Shown one piece after another: positions 41,863 to 50,489 of a stretch of DNA of 64,000 nucleotides. Source of the DNA: Caballeronia jiangsuensis (GTDB taxonomy: Bacteria; Pseudomonadota; Gammaproteobacteria; Burkholderiales; Burkholderiaceae); the NCBI GenBank assembly GCA_000648925.1, contig JFHF01000004.1, forward strand, positions 186,001-250,000, in the 5' to 3' direction. A program made the translations under genes and the position numbers. Numbering within the stretch: position 1 is the stretch's first letter; every line of letters starts with the position of its first letter. Under the pieces are notes generated by a model. It did no database searches. It was not told the origin of the DNA and saw only the letters and a program-made list of their open reading frames with translations.

Positions 41863-42741
41863 TTGGCGATCGATTATCAGAAACTGAAGAACTGGCCGTT
41901 CGACGACGTGCACCAGACCTACACCGAACGCGATAGCGCTTTGTATGCGTTGAGCGTCGGCTTCGGCGTCGATCCGCTCGACACGCGCGCGCTGAAGTTC
42001 ACCTACGGCCCTGAGATGGCCGTCGCGCCGACGATGGCCGCCGTGCTCGGCTTTCCCGGACAGTGGATGCGCAACCCCGAGAGCGGCATCGATTACGTGA
42101 AGGTAGTGCATGGCGAACAGCGCGTGACGCTCATGCGGCCCTTGCCTGCTGCCGCGACAATCATCGGGCGAACGCGCGTGCAATCGATCGTCGACAAGGG
42201 CGAAGGCAAGGGCGCGCAAGTGCTGATGTCGCGCGATGTCATCGATGCATCGAACGGTGAGGTGCTGGCGCGCGTCGAGCAATTGAACTTCTGCCGTGGC
42301 GATGGCGGTTTTGCCGCACGCGGTCAGCCGCACGATGCGCCGCTGCCCGCGCCTTCGGCCGTGCCGGAAACGCAGGCGGATATCGTCTGCGATCTGCCCG
42401 TGCGTGCGGAAGGCGCGTTGCTGTATCGGTTGAACGGGGATGTGAATCCGCTGCATGTCGATCCCGCGACGGCGCGTGCGGCCGGCTTCGAGCGCCCCGT
42501 GCTGCATGGACTGGCGACCTACGGCATCGCCGGTCACGCGATTCTGCGCGCGGTGTGCGGCTACGATGCAGCGCGCCTCGGGATGCTCTACGCGCGCTTC
42601 TCTTCTCCGGCGTTTCCGGGCGAAACGATACGCGTCGAAATTTGGCGTCAGTCAGGAACGGCGCTGAGTTTCCGCGCGCGATCGGTGGAACGTGATGTCG
42701 TCGTGCTCAACAACGGCGAAGCTGAAATCACCGAAGCCTGA
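41863..42741 (+). CDS. MaoC-type enoyl-CoA hydratase 2
   Basis: A 292-aa double-hotdog protein. The second half carries GDVNPLHVDPATARAAGF followed by ERPVLHGL, the hydratase-2 motif with the Asp/His pair. The start is TTG 41863 (reads MAIDYQKLKNWPF), supported by CGGAGAATGAA; no ATG lies in frame near it. It begins 17 bp after the SDR. It would hydrate trans-2-enoyl-CoA to the (3R)-hydroxy form used by MFE-2-type SDRs. Confidence 0.88.
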   Translation: MAIDYQKLKNWPFDDVHQTYTERDSALYALSVGFGVDPLDTRALKFTYGPEMAVAPTMAAVLGFPGQWMRNPESGIDYVKVVHGEQRVTLMRPLPAAATIIGRTRVQSIVDKGEGKGAQVLMSRDVIDASNGEVLARVEQLNFCRGDGGFAARGQPHDAPLPAPSAVPETQADIVCDLPVRAEGALLYRLNGDVNPLHVDPATARAAGFERPVLHGLATYGIAGHAILRAVCGYDAARLGMLYARFSSPAFPGETIRVEIWRQSGTALSFRARSVERDVVVLNNGEAEITEA

Positions 42742-42745
42742 GCGC

Positions 42746-42776
42746 AGCGCGTGCCCGATTCCATCGGGCACGCGCT
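42746..42776. terminator. Bidirectional hairpin between hydratase and ETF-QO genes
   Basis: A perfect 14-bp stem, AGCGCGTGCCCGAT (42746-42759) with ATCGGGCACGCGCT (42763-42776), and a 3-base loop. It is placed exactly between two converging genes. The flanking U-tracts are poor, but the stem is very stable. Confidence 0.75.
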
Positions 42777-42780
42777 TCGA

Positions 42781-44454
42781 TCACATGTTCGGATAGTTTG
42801 GCCCGCCGCCGCCTTCGGGCGTCACCCACACGATGTTCTGCGTCGGGTCCTTGATATCGCATGTCTTGCAGTGAACGCAGTTCTGCGCGTTGATCTGCAG
42901 GCGGTCCTCCTGCGCATCGTTCTTCACGAATTCATACACGCCAGCGGGGCAGAAGCGCGCTTCCGGGCCTGCATACGTGCGCAGATTGATATCGACCGGA
43001 ATGCACGCGTCTTTCAGCGTCAGATGCGTGGGCTGGTTCTCTTCATGATTCGTGTTCGAGATGAACACCGATGACAAACGGTCGAACGTGAGCTTGCCAT
43101 CCGGTTTCGGATACGCAATCGGCGTGCATTGCGAAGCGGGCTTGAGCGTCTCGTGATCCCAATGCCGATGATGCAGCGTCCACGGCGCGTTGCCGCCCAG
43201 CACCTTTTGCTCGATGCCCACCATCAGCGTGCCGAGGTAAAGTCCCTTGCTCATCCATTGCTTGAAATTGCGCGCGCGATACAACTCGTCGTGCAGCCAT
43301 GAAGCTTTAAACGATGCCGGATAAGCGGCGAGTTCGTCCGAGCGCCGCCCGGCCTGCACCGCATCGAAGGCGGCGTCGGCGGCGAGCATGCCGGTCTTGA
43401 TCGCCGCATGCGAACCCTTGATGCGCGATGCGTTGAGAAAGCCCGCATCGTCGCCGACGAGCGCGCCGCCCCGAAACACGAGCTTCGGCAAGGACATCAG
43501 CCCGCCCGCCGTGATCGCACGCGCGCCGTACGACACGCGCTTGCCGCCTTCGAGAAACGTGCGGATCGATGGATGCGTCTTGTAGCGCTGGAATTCCTCG
43601 AAGGGCGAGAGATACGGATTCGAGTACCCGAGTCCGACGACGAAGCCGACCATCACCTGGTTGTGGTCGAGGTGATAGAGAAACGAACCGCCGTAGGTGT
43701 CGCGATCGAGCGGCCAGCCCGCGGTATGGATAACGAGGCCCGGCTTGTGTTGCGCGGGAGCGATCTCCCACAACTCCTTGATGCCGATGCCGTACACCTG
43801 CGGATCGGCGCCCTCGCGCAGCTTGAAGCGCTCTGTTAGCTGCCGTCCGAGATGACCGCGCGCGCCTTCGCAGAACAGCGTGTACTTCGCGTGGAGCGCC
43901 ATGCCGAGCTGGAAGTTTTCGGTCGGCTCGCCATTCTTGCCGACGCCCATGTTGCCCGTCGCGACGCCCTTCACCGAACCGTCATCGTGATACAGCACTT
44001 CGGCTGCGGGAAAGCCAGCGAAGATTTCCACGCCCAGTGCTTCCGCCTGCTGACCGAGCCAGCGCGTGAGATTCGCGAGGCTGATCACGTAGTTGCCGTG
44101 GTTCCTGAAGTTATCCGGCAGCGCCCAGTTCGGCACGGCGCGCGCGCCGGATTCGGACAGGAACAGAAAGCGGTCTTCCGTCACGGCGACATCGAGCGGC
44201 GCGCCTTGCGCTTTCCAGTCGGGGATGAGTTCATCGAGCGCGCGCGGGTCCATCACCGCGCCCGAAAGAATATGCGCGCCGATCTCCGAGCCTTTCTCCA
44301 GCACGCAGACGCCGAGTTCGACGCCCTGCTCGGCCGCGCGCTGCTTGAGTCGAATCGCGGCGGACAATCCGGCCGGACCGCCGCCGACGATCACCACGTC
44401 GTAGTCCATCGATTCGCGTGGACCGTATTGTTCGAGGACATTCGTTTGAGACAT
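42781..44454 (-). CDS. Electron transfer flavoprotein-ubiquinone oxidoreductase
   Basis: A 557-aa membrane-associated FAD/4Fe-4S enzyme. DVVIVGGGPAGLSAAIRL binds FAD, EKGSEIGAHILSGAVMDPRA is diagnostic, and the C-terminal cluster is held by CPAGVYEF and CVHCKTCDIKDP. It passes electrons from acyl-CoA dehydrogenases via ETF to ubiquinone. Start 44454 gives MSQTNVLEQYGPRES. Having it inside a catabolic operon suggests high flux through dedicated acyl-CoA dehydrogenases. Confidence 0.95.
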   Translation of the reverse strand: MSQTNVLEQYGPRESMDYDVVIVGGGPAGLSAAIRLKQRAAEQGVELGVCVLEKGSEIGAHILSGAVMDPRALDELIPDWKAQGAPLDVAVTEDRFLFLSESGARAVPNWALPDNFRNHGNYVISLANLTRWLGQQAEALGVEIFAGFPAAEVLYHDDGSVKGVATGNMGVGKNGEPTENFQLGMALHAKYTLFCEGARGHLGRQLTERFKLREGADPQVYGIGIKELWEIAPAQHKPGLVIHTAGWPLDRDTYGGSFLYHLDHNQVMVGFVVGLGYSNPYLSPFEEFQRYKTHPSIRTFLEGGKRVSYGARAITAGGLMSLPKLVFRGGALVGDDAGFLNASRIKGSHAAIKTGMLAADAAFDAVQAGRRSDELAAYPASFKASWLHDELYRARNFKQWMSKGLYLGTLMVGIEQKVLGGNAPWTLHHRHWDHETLKPASQCTPIAYPKPDGKLTFDRLSSVFISNTNHEENQPTHLTLKDACIPVDINLRTYAGPEARFCPAGVYEFVKNDAQEDRLQINAQNCVHCKTCDIKDPTQNIVWVTPEGGGGPNYPNM

Positions 44455-44483
44455 GAGCTTCGACTTCCCGATACATGAAGACT

Positions 44484-45668
44484 TCACGCCACGCCGAGTT
44501 CGCGCAGCGCCTGAATTTGCGCGTCGCCGTAGCCGGCTTCGTGCAGGATCTCCGTCGTGTGCTCGCCGATGGTCGGCGGCCGCGATTCGATCGAAGGCGG
44601 TGTGCGCGACAGCATCGCCGGCGATACGACGATCGGCGCCTTGCGCGCCAGCCCCGGATAATCGACCCAGTCGAACGCGTGCGAAGCGTGGATCGCCGGA
44701 TCGTCGAGCGCCTCGCGCGGCGAATAGACGGGGCCAGCGGGAATGCGCGCCGCTTCGAGCGCGGCGAGCGCTTCCTCGCGCGTGCGCGACGCACACCAAG
44801 CCGACATCATCTCGCTCAGCGCCGCGCCGTTTTCGCCGCGCCGCAGGTCGTCGATGAAGCGCGGATCGTCCATCAGCGCGGGTTCGCCGATCATGCGCAC
44901 CCAGCGCCTGAAAAGCGGCTGCCCGATCACCTGCACGATGATCCATCCATCGCGCGTGCGGAAGATGTCGGACGGTCCGTGTATCGGGCTGCGATTGCCG
45001 GTCGCCTGCCGGTCGATGGAGAGCACCGCTTCCTCGATGAGCGCGCCGCTCGCGAACATCAGCGCGGTTTGCAAGAGCGACGCCTCGACCACCTGCCCCT
45101 TGCCGCTCGTGCGCCGCTCGTAGAGCGCCATCACGGTGCCGAGCGCGCACGACAGCGCGGTCGCGAAATCGACGACGGGCACCATCGCCTTGGCCGGGCT
45201 CTCCGGCGTGCCCGACATGTAGACCGCGCCGCTCATCGCCTGGCCGACGCCATCGAAACCGACGCGATTCGCCGCATCCGCATGCGACCCGAACGCGGAC
45301 GACGCCGTGAGAATGATGTCTGGTTTGATCGCGCACAGCGACTCGTAATCGAGGCCGAGATTGGCGAGCGTCGCGGGCGGCATGTTGGCGATGACCACGT
45401 CGGCGTCGCGAATCAGCCGCTTCACGACCTCGCGGCCCTGAGGATGATCGATGTCGAGCGTAATCGAACGCTTGTTGCGGTTCGATTGCAGAAAGAACGC
45501 GCCCTCGCCGCTTTCCGTGACCGGCATGACGAAGCGGTCCTCGCTGCCGCCGACGCGATCGACGCGGATCACTTCGGCGCCGAAGTCCGCAAGCAGCGCC
45601 GCGCAAAAAGGCCCTGCGATATAACGCCCGAAATCGAGGACGCGAATGCCTTGAAGAACCTTGGCCAT
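44484..45668 (-). CDS. CaiB/BaiF family type III CoA-transferase
   Basis: A 394-aa family III CoA-transferase. VLDFGRYIAGPFCAALLADF and GAEVIRVDRVGG are the N-terminal signature, RNKRSITLDIDHPQGREV is conserved, and the catalytic Asp is in VVDFATALSCALGTVMALYE. It moves CoA between carboxylic acids, so substrate activation costs no ATP. It lies 14 bp downstream of the enoyl-CoA hydratase and 29 bp before the ETF-QO. Confidence 0.9.
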   Translation of the reverse strand: MAKVLQGIRVLDFGRYIAGPFCAALLADFGAEVIRVDRVGGSEDRFVMPVTESGEGAFFLQSNRNKRSITLDIDHPQGREVVKRLIRDADVVIANMPPATLANLGLDYESLCAIKPDIILTASSAFGSHADAANRVGFDGVGQAMSGAVYMSGTPESPAKAMVPVVDFATALSCALGTVMALYERRTSGKGQVVEASLLQTALMFASGALIEEAVLSIDRQATGNRSPIHGPSDIFRTRDGWIIVQVIGQPLFRRWVRMIGEPALMDDPRFIDDLRRGENGAALSEMMSAWCASRTREEALAALEAARIPAGPVYSPREALDDPAIHASHAFDWVDYPGLARKAPIVVSPAMLSRTPPSIESRPPTIGEHTTEILHEAGYGDAQIQALRELGVA

Positions 45669-45682
45669 GTCGTGTCGTCCTC

Positions 45683-46528
45683 TCAGGCGCTGCGCGCGGG
45701 CGAAACCGGCGTGGTCACCGGGAACGCGGGCGCGCGCTTCTCGCGGAACGACGCCACGCCTTCGCGTACTTCCGCGCCGCCGAAGCCGAACATCTCCAGC
45801 GCGAGCGATGCATCGAAGGTCGGGCCCGCCTGACGCAGCCAGTTGTTGAGCGCGTACTTGGTCAGCCGCACCGCGGAAGGCGCGCCGTTCACGAGGCGCG
45901 TGGCGATAGAGAGCGCGGTGTCCTGAAGCTCGGCGTCGTCCACGGCGAGCGATACGAGGCCGATCTGTTCGGCCTTCTCTCCGCTCACCGGCTCGCACAG
46001 CATCAGGTGATACTTCGCCTTCGCCATGCCGCACAGGAGCGGCCAGATGATCGCCGCATGATCGCCGGCTGCGACGCCGAGGCGCGTATGCCCGTCCACG
46101 AGTTTCGCGGAACGCGCCGCAACCGATATATCCGCGAGCAGCGCCGCGACCAGCCCCGCGCCGACAGCCGATCCGTGTATCGCCGAGACGATCGGCTTCG
46201 AGCAGTTGATGATGTTGTAGACGAGATCTTTCGATTCGCGCCACACGCGCACGCGCGCATCGAAGGACTCGATCATCTCCTCGACCATGTCGAAGTCGCC
46301 GCCCGCCGAGAACGCGCGGCCCGCGCCGCACAGGATCACGGCGCTCGTTTGCGCATCTTCATCGACATCGCGCCAGACGCGCGCGAGTTCATCGTGGCCG
46401 CGCGCATCAAGCGCGTTGAGCCGTTCGGGGCGATTCAGCGTGATGCGCAGCACGCCGCGCGCGGGACGATCGAATGCGAGCACGCCATACGACGCATAAG
46501 ACACGTTGGACTTCACAGGCTCCGACAT
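45683..46528 (-). CDS. Enoyl-CoA hydratase/isomerase
   Basis: A 281-aa crotonase-fold protein. The oxyanion holes are [18 protein letters not shown] and [20 protein letters not shown]. In place of the usual second Glu region it has [20 protein letters not shown], as in many side-branch crotonases, so the exact reaction (hydration, isomerisation or hydrolysis) is open. It is the first gene of the CaiB/ETF-QO operon. The IclR-type sites at 46610-46681 lie in its promoter. Confidence 0.88.
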   Translation of the reverse strand: MSEPVKSNVSYASYGVLAFDRPARGVLRITLNRPERLNALDARGHDELARVWRDVDEDAQTSAVILCGAGRAFSAGGDFDMVEEMIESFDARVRVWRESKDLVYNIINCSKPIVSAIHGSAVGAGLVAALLADISVAARSAKLVDGHTRLGVAAGDHAAIIWPLLCGMAKAKYHLMLCEPVSGEKAEQIGLVSLAVDDAELQDTALSIATRLVNGAPSAVRLTKYALNNWLRQAGPTFDASLALEMFGFGGAEVREGVASFREKRAPAFPVTTPVSPARSA

Positions 46529-46609
46529 GGATTCTTCCTTTCTCTCTGGAATTCGTTGAACCCATCGTGACGACCGCGACCGATAGCGTCAACGCGATGC
46601 GCCGCGTTG

Positions 46610-46681
46610 TTCCGTACGTCGAAACCGGCTTTGCTGCGCGCTGTCTCGCGCGTGAGTCGAAGCGGATTCCGAAGTACGGAA
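46610..46681. promoter_or_regulatory. Two IclR-type palindromes upstream of the enoyl-CoA hydratase operon
   Basis: 46610-46624 reads TTTCG-ACGTA-CGGAA on the minus strand. 46667-46681 reads TTCCG-AAGTA-CGGAA, a perfect 5-bp inverted repeat ending right at the stop codon of the upstream IclR gene. They sit 82-153 bp before the hydratase start. Confidence 0.7.
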
Positions 46682-47470
46682 TCACGGCTCGCAATCGACA
46701 TCCGCGAGCAGTTCGGTAAGCCTGTGCCCGGCTGCGTGAAGCGCGGGAATGGCGCGCTTGCGGATGGCGGTCATGTCGGGTTCGAGTTCGACCGCGCCGC
46801 AGTTGAGCGACATCAGCGTGCGCGTGCGTCCCACCGTCAGCGGCAACGCGATGCCATACGCATTGCGCTGATATTCGCCGACGGCCATGCAGACGCCCGT
46901 CGTGCGCAGATCCTCGAACGCGGTGTCGAGGTTCTTGCGCACGATGTCCGCGTTCTTGCCCGGCGTCGCGAGAATCGCGGCGATGCGTTCGCGGCGTTGC
47001 GCTTCGGGCAGCGCGTACAGATGCGCGCGCCCGACCGAGGTCGTTTCCATCGGCAGCAAGGTGCCGACGCCGAGCCGCAATGTCGCGATCCGCGCGCTCG
47101 TCCTGCACGCGATATACAGCATGTCGAGATGATCAGGAACCGCGAGCGCGACGCACAATTCGAGCTTGTCGGCGAGCGTTTGAAGAAACGGATTGACGAG
47201 GCGCGTGACGGGACTCGCTTCGAGATAGGCGTGACCGATGCTCAACGCGCCCGCGCTCAGCTCGAACTGCCGCCCGCCGCTCACGCGCCGCAGAAAGCCG
47301 ATGCGGATCAGCGTTGCGGTGATGCGCGACACCGTCGCTTTCGGAAAACCGGTGCGGCGCACGAGTTCCGCGTTCGACAAAGGCGCACGATCGGCGCGAA
47401 ACGCGCGCAACACTTCGAGCCCGCGTTCGACGGTCAGCGTGACGGGCGTGGTATCGGCTGGGGTGGTCAT
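46682..47470 (-). CDS. IclR-family regulator (first of tandem pair)
   Basis: A 262-aa IclR protein. The winged helix includes APLSNAELVRRTGFPKATVS, and the effector domain ends GEYQRNAYGIALPLTVGRTR. ATG 47470 is chosen because it gives the short standard N-terminus. It is 7 bp downstream of a second IclR gene and directly upstream of the enoyl-CoA hydratase operon. It is a candidate binder of the 15-bp palindrome. Confidence 0.88.
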   Translation of the reverse strand: MTTPADTTPVTLTVERGLEVLRAFRADRAPLSNAELVRRTGFPKATVSRITATLIRIGFLRRVSGGRQFELSAGALSIGHAYLEASPVTRLVNPFLQTLADKLELCVALAVPDHLDMLYIACRTSARIATLRLGVGTLLPMETTSVGRAHLYALPEAQRRERIAAILATPGKNADIVRKNLDTAFEDLRTTGVCMAVGEYQRNAYGIALPLTVGRTRTLMSLNCGAVELEPDMTAIRKRAIPALHAAGHRLTELLADVDCEP

Positions 47471-47477
47471 CGTCGCC

Positions 47478-48332
47478 TCAATCGTCGAAAAGCACCTGCT
47501 CCTGCAGATGCTGCGCCGCCGCCACGAGACGCGGCCCGAGTTCACGTTCGACGCGCGCGCGCCCGAGCTTCGCGCTCGGCCCGATGCACGCCAGCACGAG
47601 CGGCGTCTGATCGCGGATCACGAGCGGCGCCGCGACGATCGCGAGGTCCGGCTCCCATTCGCCGAGCGATGTGCAATAACCCGCGTTATGCGTCTGCGAA
47701 ATGCCTTCGCTGATGCGCCGCCGCAAATGCGGCCAGTCGCGCCCCGCCCTGCGCTCGACATTGCCGAGCAGATAGAAGCGTTCGAGTTCGGGCAGCGCGG
47801 CGAGCAGCGCCCAGCCCATCGGCGATGACGCGATGCGCAGCCGCGCGCCCGCATGGAGTTCGAGATCGATCGTCGAGGGCTTGCTCGCGCATGTTTCGAG
47901 GACGATCACATCGAGACGATCACGCGCGGCGAGCACGACGTAGGTTCCGCTCGCATCGGCGAAGGACTGCATTTCGAGGCGCGCGAGGCGCTGCACGCTC
48001 GAATGCGCGATCGCTGCATAGCCGAGCGAAAGAACGGATGCCGCGAGCCGGTATTTGCGCTGCGCCGGCGAATAATGCAGATAGCCGAGCGCCACCAGCG
48101 AACGCGCCATGCGCGACACGGTCGGCGCGGGAATGCCGGTTTCGAAGACGATTTCCTGATTGCCGAGCCACGGCTCCTGCGGCGTGAACGCGCCGAGTAT
48201 CGCGAGGCTGCGGGCGAGCGGCACGACCATCGCCGCGCCCGTCTGTTCGCGCGACGCATGCGCGCCTTCCGACAGCGCCGAATCCCAACGCGTCTGATGT
48301 GTTCCGGCAGTGCGGCTCGGCTGCGTCGACAT
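47478..48332 (-). CDS. IclR-family regulator (second of tandem pair)
   Basis: A 284-aa IclR protein with a ~35-residue N-terminal extension before the winged helix (LARSLAILGAFTPQEPWLGN, then IVFETGIPAPTVSRMARSL). The effector domain has NAGYCTSLGEWEPDLAIVAA. It is divergent from the DUF2889 gene; three IclR-type sites lie in the shared region. Two adjacent non-identical IclR genes could form a hetero-regulatory pair or respond to different intermediates. Confidence 0.87.
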   Translation of the reverse strand: MSTQPSRTAGTHQTRWDSALSEGAHASREQTGAAMVVPLARSLAILGAFTPQEPWLGNQEIVFETGIPAPTVSRMARSLVALGYLHYSPAQRKYRLAASVLSLGYAAIAHSSVQRLARLEMQSFADASGTYVVLAARDRLDVIVLETCASKPSTIDLELHAGARLRIASSPMGWALLAALPELERFYLLGNVERRAGRDWPHLRRRISEGISQTHNAGYCTSLGEWEPDLAIVAAPLVIRDQTPLVLACIGPSAKLGRARVERELGPRLVAAAQHLQEQVLFDD

Positions 48333-48687
48333 GATTTACTCCTTCTTCATGCTCTCGATTACAGGTTTTCGCGTCGAAAAGGTCAACCGGTTGGCGAATG
48401 TGTTCCGTACTCTGAAAGGCTCATTTTCTCTGCGGAAAGCCGTTTGAGTCGTGTGCACCGAACGCTCGTTCGGCCGTGAACGCTTTTCAATGTACGGACA
48501 GCCCGATCGAATCTCGGTCATTTACCTAACGTTTGTTACCCTATCGCGTGTTCGGTCAGGCGGCCATCGGGTAATGCCCTCGTTCAGTATCCGCGAGACG
48601 CTTTCAAACTACGGAACACGCGCGCTCCTGGCGTGGACATCGCATGAAGAAGCCGCTTATGTTGAGAACAACATACGAGGCGAACCC
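48333..48687. other. Divergent promoter region of IclR genes and DUF2889 gene
   Basis: 355 bp without a gene. It contains three copies of the IclR-type palindrome (48403-48417, 48485-48499, 48602-48616) and is AT-richer than its surroundings. Open frames within it lack a ribosome site and family resemblance. Confidence 0.6.
48403..48616. promoter_or_regulatory. Three IclR-type palindromes
   Basis: 48403-48417 on the minus strand reads TTTCA-GAGTA-CGGAA. 48485-48499 reads TTTCA-ATGTA-CGGAC. 48602-48616 reads TTTCA-AACTA-CGGAA. Spacings between left ends are 82 and 117 bp. The right arm CGGAA is conserved and the left arm is relaxed to TTTCA. Confidence 0.55.
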
Positions 48688-49242
48688 ATGACGATTCCAA
48701 ATGACGACGTCACGCGCGAAGAAATTCATCATCGCCAGATCGACATGCGCGGATACCGGCGCAGCGATGGGCTCTTCGAAGCGAGCGCGATTCTCATCGA
48801 TTCCAAGTCGCACGATTTCACGCCGCCCGGCGGCGCGCGCACGGCACGCAGCCATACGCCGATTCACGAGATGGGCGTGACGCTCGTCTTCGACGCCGAC
48901 ATGATCGTGCGCGACGTTCGCACGGTCATGCGCGCGCATCCGTACGATACGTGTCCCGGCGGCGGCGATTCGCTACGCGCGCTGATCGGATTGCGTATCG
49001 GCGCGGGCTGGAATGGCGAGGTGCGCAAGCGTCTGCCATCGTGCGACACGTGCACGCATTTGAAGGAACTGCTCGGCCCGCTCGCGAGCACCGCGTTCCA
49101 GACGATGGTGGGACTGCGGCCATCGGCATTGAACGACCGCGACAGCGACGGCAGGCCCGTCAAGATCGACAGTTGCCATGCATACGGCGCGACGCGCGAT
49201 CTCGTGAAGCGTTTATGGCCCGACCATCACACGCCGACATGA
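48688..49242 (+). CDS. DUF2889 family protein
   Basis: A 184-aa protein. HHRQIDMRGYRRSDGLFEAS, HEMGVTLVFDADMIVRDV and the Cys-bearing CDTCTHLKELLGP match the DUF2889 pattern. The function is not established; members occur next to catabolic CoA genes. ATG 48688 precedes the conserved segment. Its stop overlaps the next start (ATGA), so it is co-translated with the CoA hydrolase. Confidence 0.82.
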   Translation: MTIPNDDVTREEIHHRQIDMRGYRRSDGLFEASAILIDSKSHDFTPPGGARTARSHTPIHEMGVTLVFDADMIVRDVRTVMRAHPYDTCPGGGDSLRALIGLRIGAGWNGEVRKRLPSCDTCTHLKELLGPLASTAFQTMVGLRPSALNDRDSDGRPVKIDSCHAYGATRDLVKRLWPDHHTPT

Positions 49243-50489
49243 ATCTCTCCGCGCTGATCCGCCCCGGCGATACCGTCATGTGGGGCCAGTCCCACGCCGA
49301 ACCCGTCACGCTGATGCGCGCGCTCGTCGAAGAGCGGCATCGCATCGGGCGTGTGCGGCTCTTTCTCGGCATCGGCCTCTCGAACGTGCTCGCGCCCGAA
49401 CACGCGGACGCCTTCGACTTTCTGGCGTATTGCGGCAGCGGCTCCAACCGCACGCTCGCGCGCGCGGGCGTGCTCGACATTCTTCCCGCGCACTATTCGC
49501 AGCTTCCGCAACTTGTGCAGAGCGGTGCCTTGCGCGTCGATGTCGTCATGCTTCAGGTATCGCCGCCCGATGCGCTCGGCCGCCATTCGCTCGGCCTCGC
49601 GCGCGAATATCTGGTCGAAGCGTTGAAGGGCGCGCGCGCGATCATCGGCGAAGTGAATCGCGACGTGCCCTGGACGCATGGCGGGCCCTATCTGCGCGAA
49701 TCGGACTTCGATCTGCTGGTCGAATCGGATGCCGCGTTCGCGGACACGCCCGCGAGCGCGCCGGGTCCGGTCGAAACGGCCATCGGGAAAAACGTGGCGA
49801 GTCTCATCGAAGACGGCGCGACCTTGCAGACCGGCATCGGCGCCATTCCCGACGCCGTGCTCTCGCAACTGATGGACCGCCGCGAGCTCGGCGTGCACAC
49901 GGGCAGCATCGGCGACGGCATCGCGACGCTGTGCGAAGCGGGCGTCGTCACGAACGCCAGGAAGGCGATCGATGCGGGCGTCAGCGTGGGCGGCGTCATC
50001 ATCGGCTCGGCGCGCGTGCGCCAGTTCGCGCATCGCAATCCCGCGTTGGAACTGCGCGGCACCGAGTACACGCACGACGCGAACGTGCTGCGGAGATTCG
50101 ATCGCTTCGTCGCGATCAATTCCGCCGTCGAAGTCGATCTGACCGGGCAGGTCAACGCGGAAGTCGCGGCGGGCACGTATGTCGGCGCGGTCGGCGGCGC
50201 AGGCGATTTTCTGCGCGCCGCGCAGGCGAGCCGCGGCGGCGTGCCGATCATCGCGATGCCGTCGACGGCGGGCAAACACAGCCGCATCGTCGCGCGACTC
50301 GCCGGGCCCACGACGATTCCGCGCAGCGACGCGTGCGTGATCGTCACCGAATACGGTGTGGCCGACCTGCGCGGACTGTCGCTCGCGCAGCGTCTTTTGC
50401 GCATGATCGATGTCGCGCATCCCGATCATCGCGAAGCGCTGGAGCGGGAGGCGCGCGACGCGTCATTGCACGTCGTCGTGGCGCGTTGA
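49239..50489 (+). CDS. Acetyl-CoA hydrolase/4-hydroxybutyrate CoA-transferase family
   Basis: A 416-aa class I CoA-transferase-fold protein. LQTGIGAIPDAVLSQLMDRR and LGVHTGSIGDGIATLCEAGV are the core, GTEYTHDANVLRRFDRFVAI follows, and VTEYGVADLRGLSLAQRL is the C-terminal signature. It moves or removes CoA from an acyl thioester. Start 49239 is set by the 4-bp overlap with DUF2889. It overlaps the convergent LysR gene by 27 bp. Confidence 0.85.
   Translation: MNLSALIRPGDTVMWGQSHAEPVTLMRALVEERHRIGRVRLFLGIGLSNVLAPEHADAFDFLAYCGSGSNRTLARAGVLDILPAHYSQLPQLVQSGALRVDVVMLQVSPPDALGRHSLGLAREYLVEALKGARAIIGEVNRDVPWTHGGPYLRESDFDLLVESDAAFADTPASAPGPVETAIGKNVASLIEDGATLQTGIGAIPDAVLSQLMDRRELGVHTGSIGDGIATLCEAGVVTNARKAIDAGVSVGGVIIGSARVRQFAHRNPALELRGTEYTHDANVLRRFDRFVAINSAVEVDLTGQVNAEVAAGTYVGAVGGAGDFLRAAQASRGGVPIIAMPSTAGKHSRIVARLAGPTTIPRSDACVIVTEYGVADLRGLSLAQRLLRMIDVAHPDHREALEREARDASLHVVVAR

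Noticed and set aside
42781-45606. Apparent 941-residue fusion containing ETF-QO
   Set aside because: The upstream 380 codons are an out-of-frame reading of the CoA-transferase gene. The real ETF-QO start is ATG 44454.
32338-48616. Treating the recurring palindrome as a dispersed repeat or REP element
   Set aside because: Copies are only 15 bp, occur in promoters rather than between converging genes, and share no flanking sequence.
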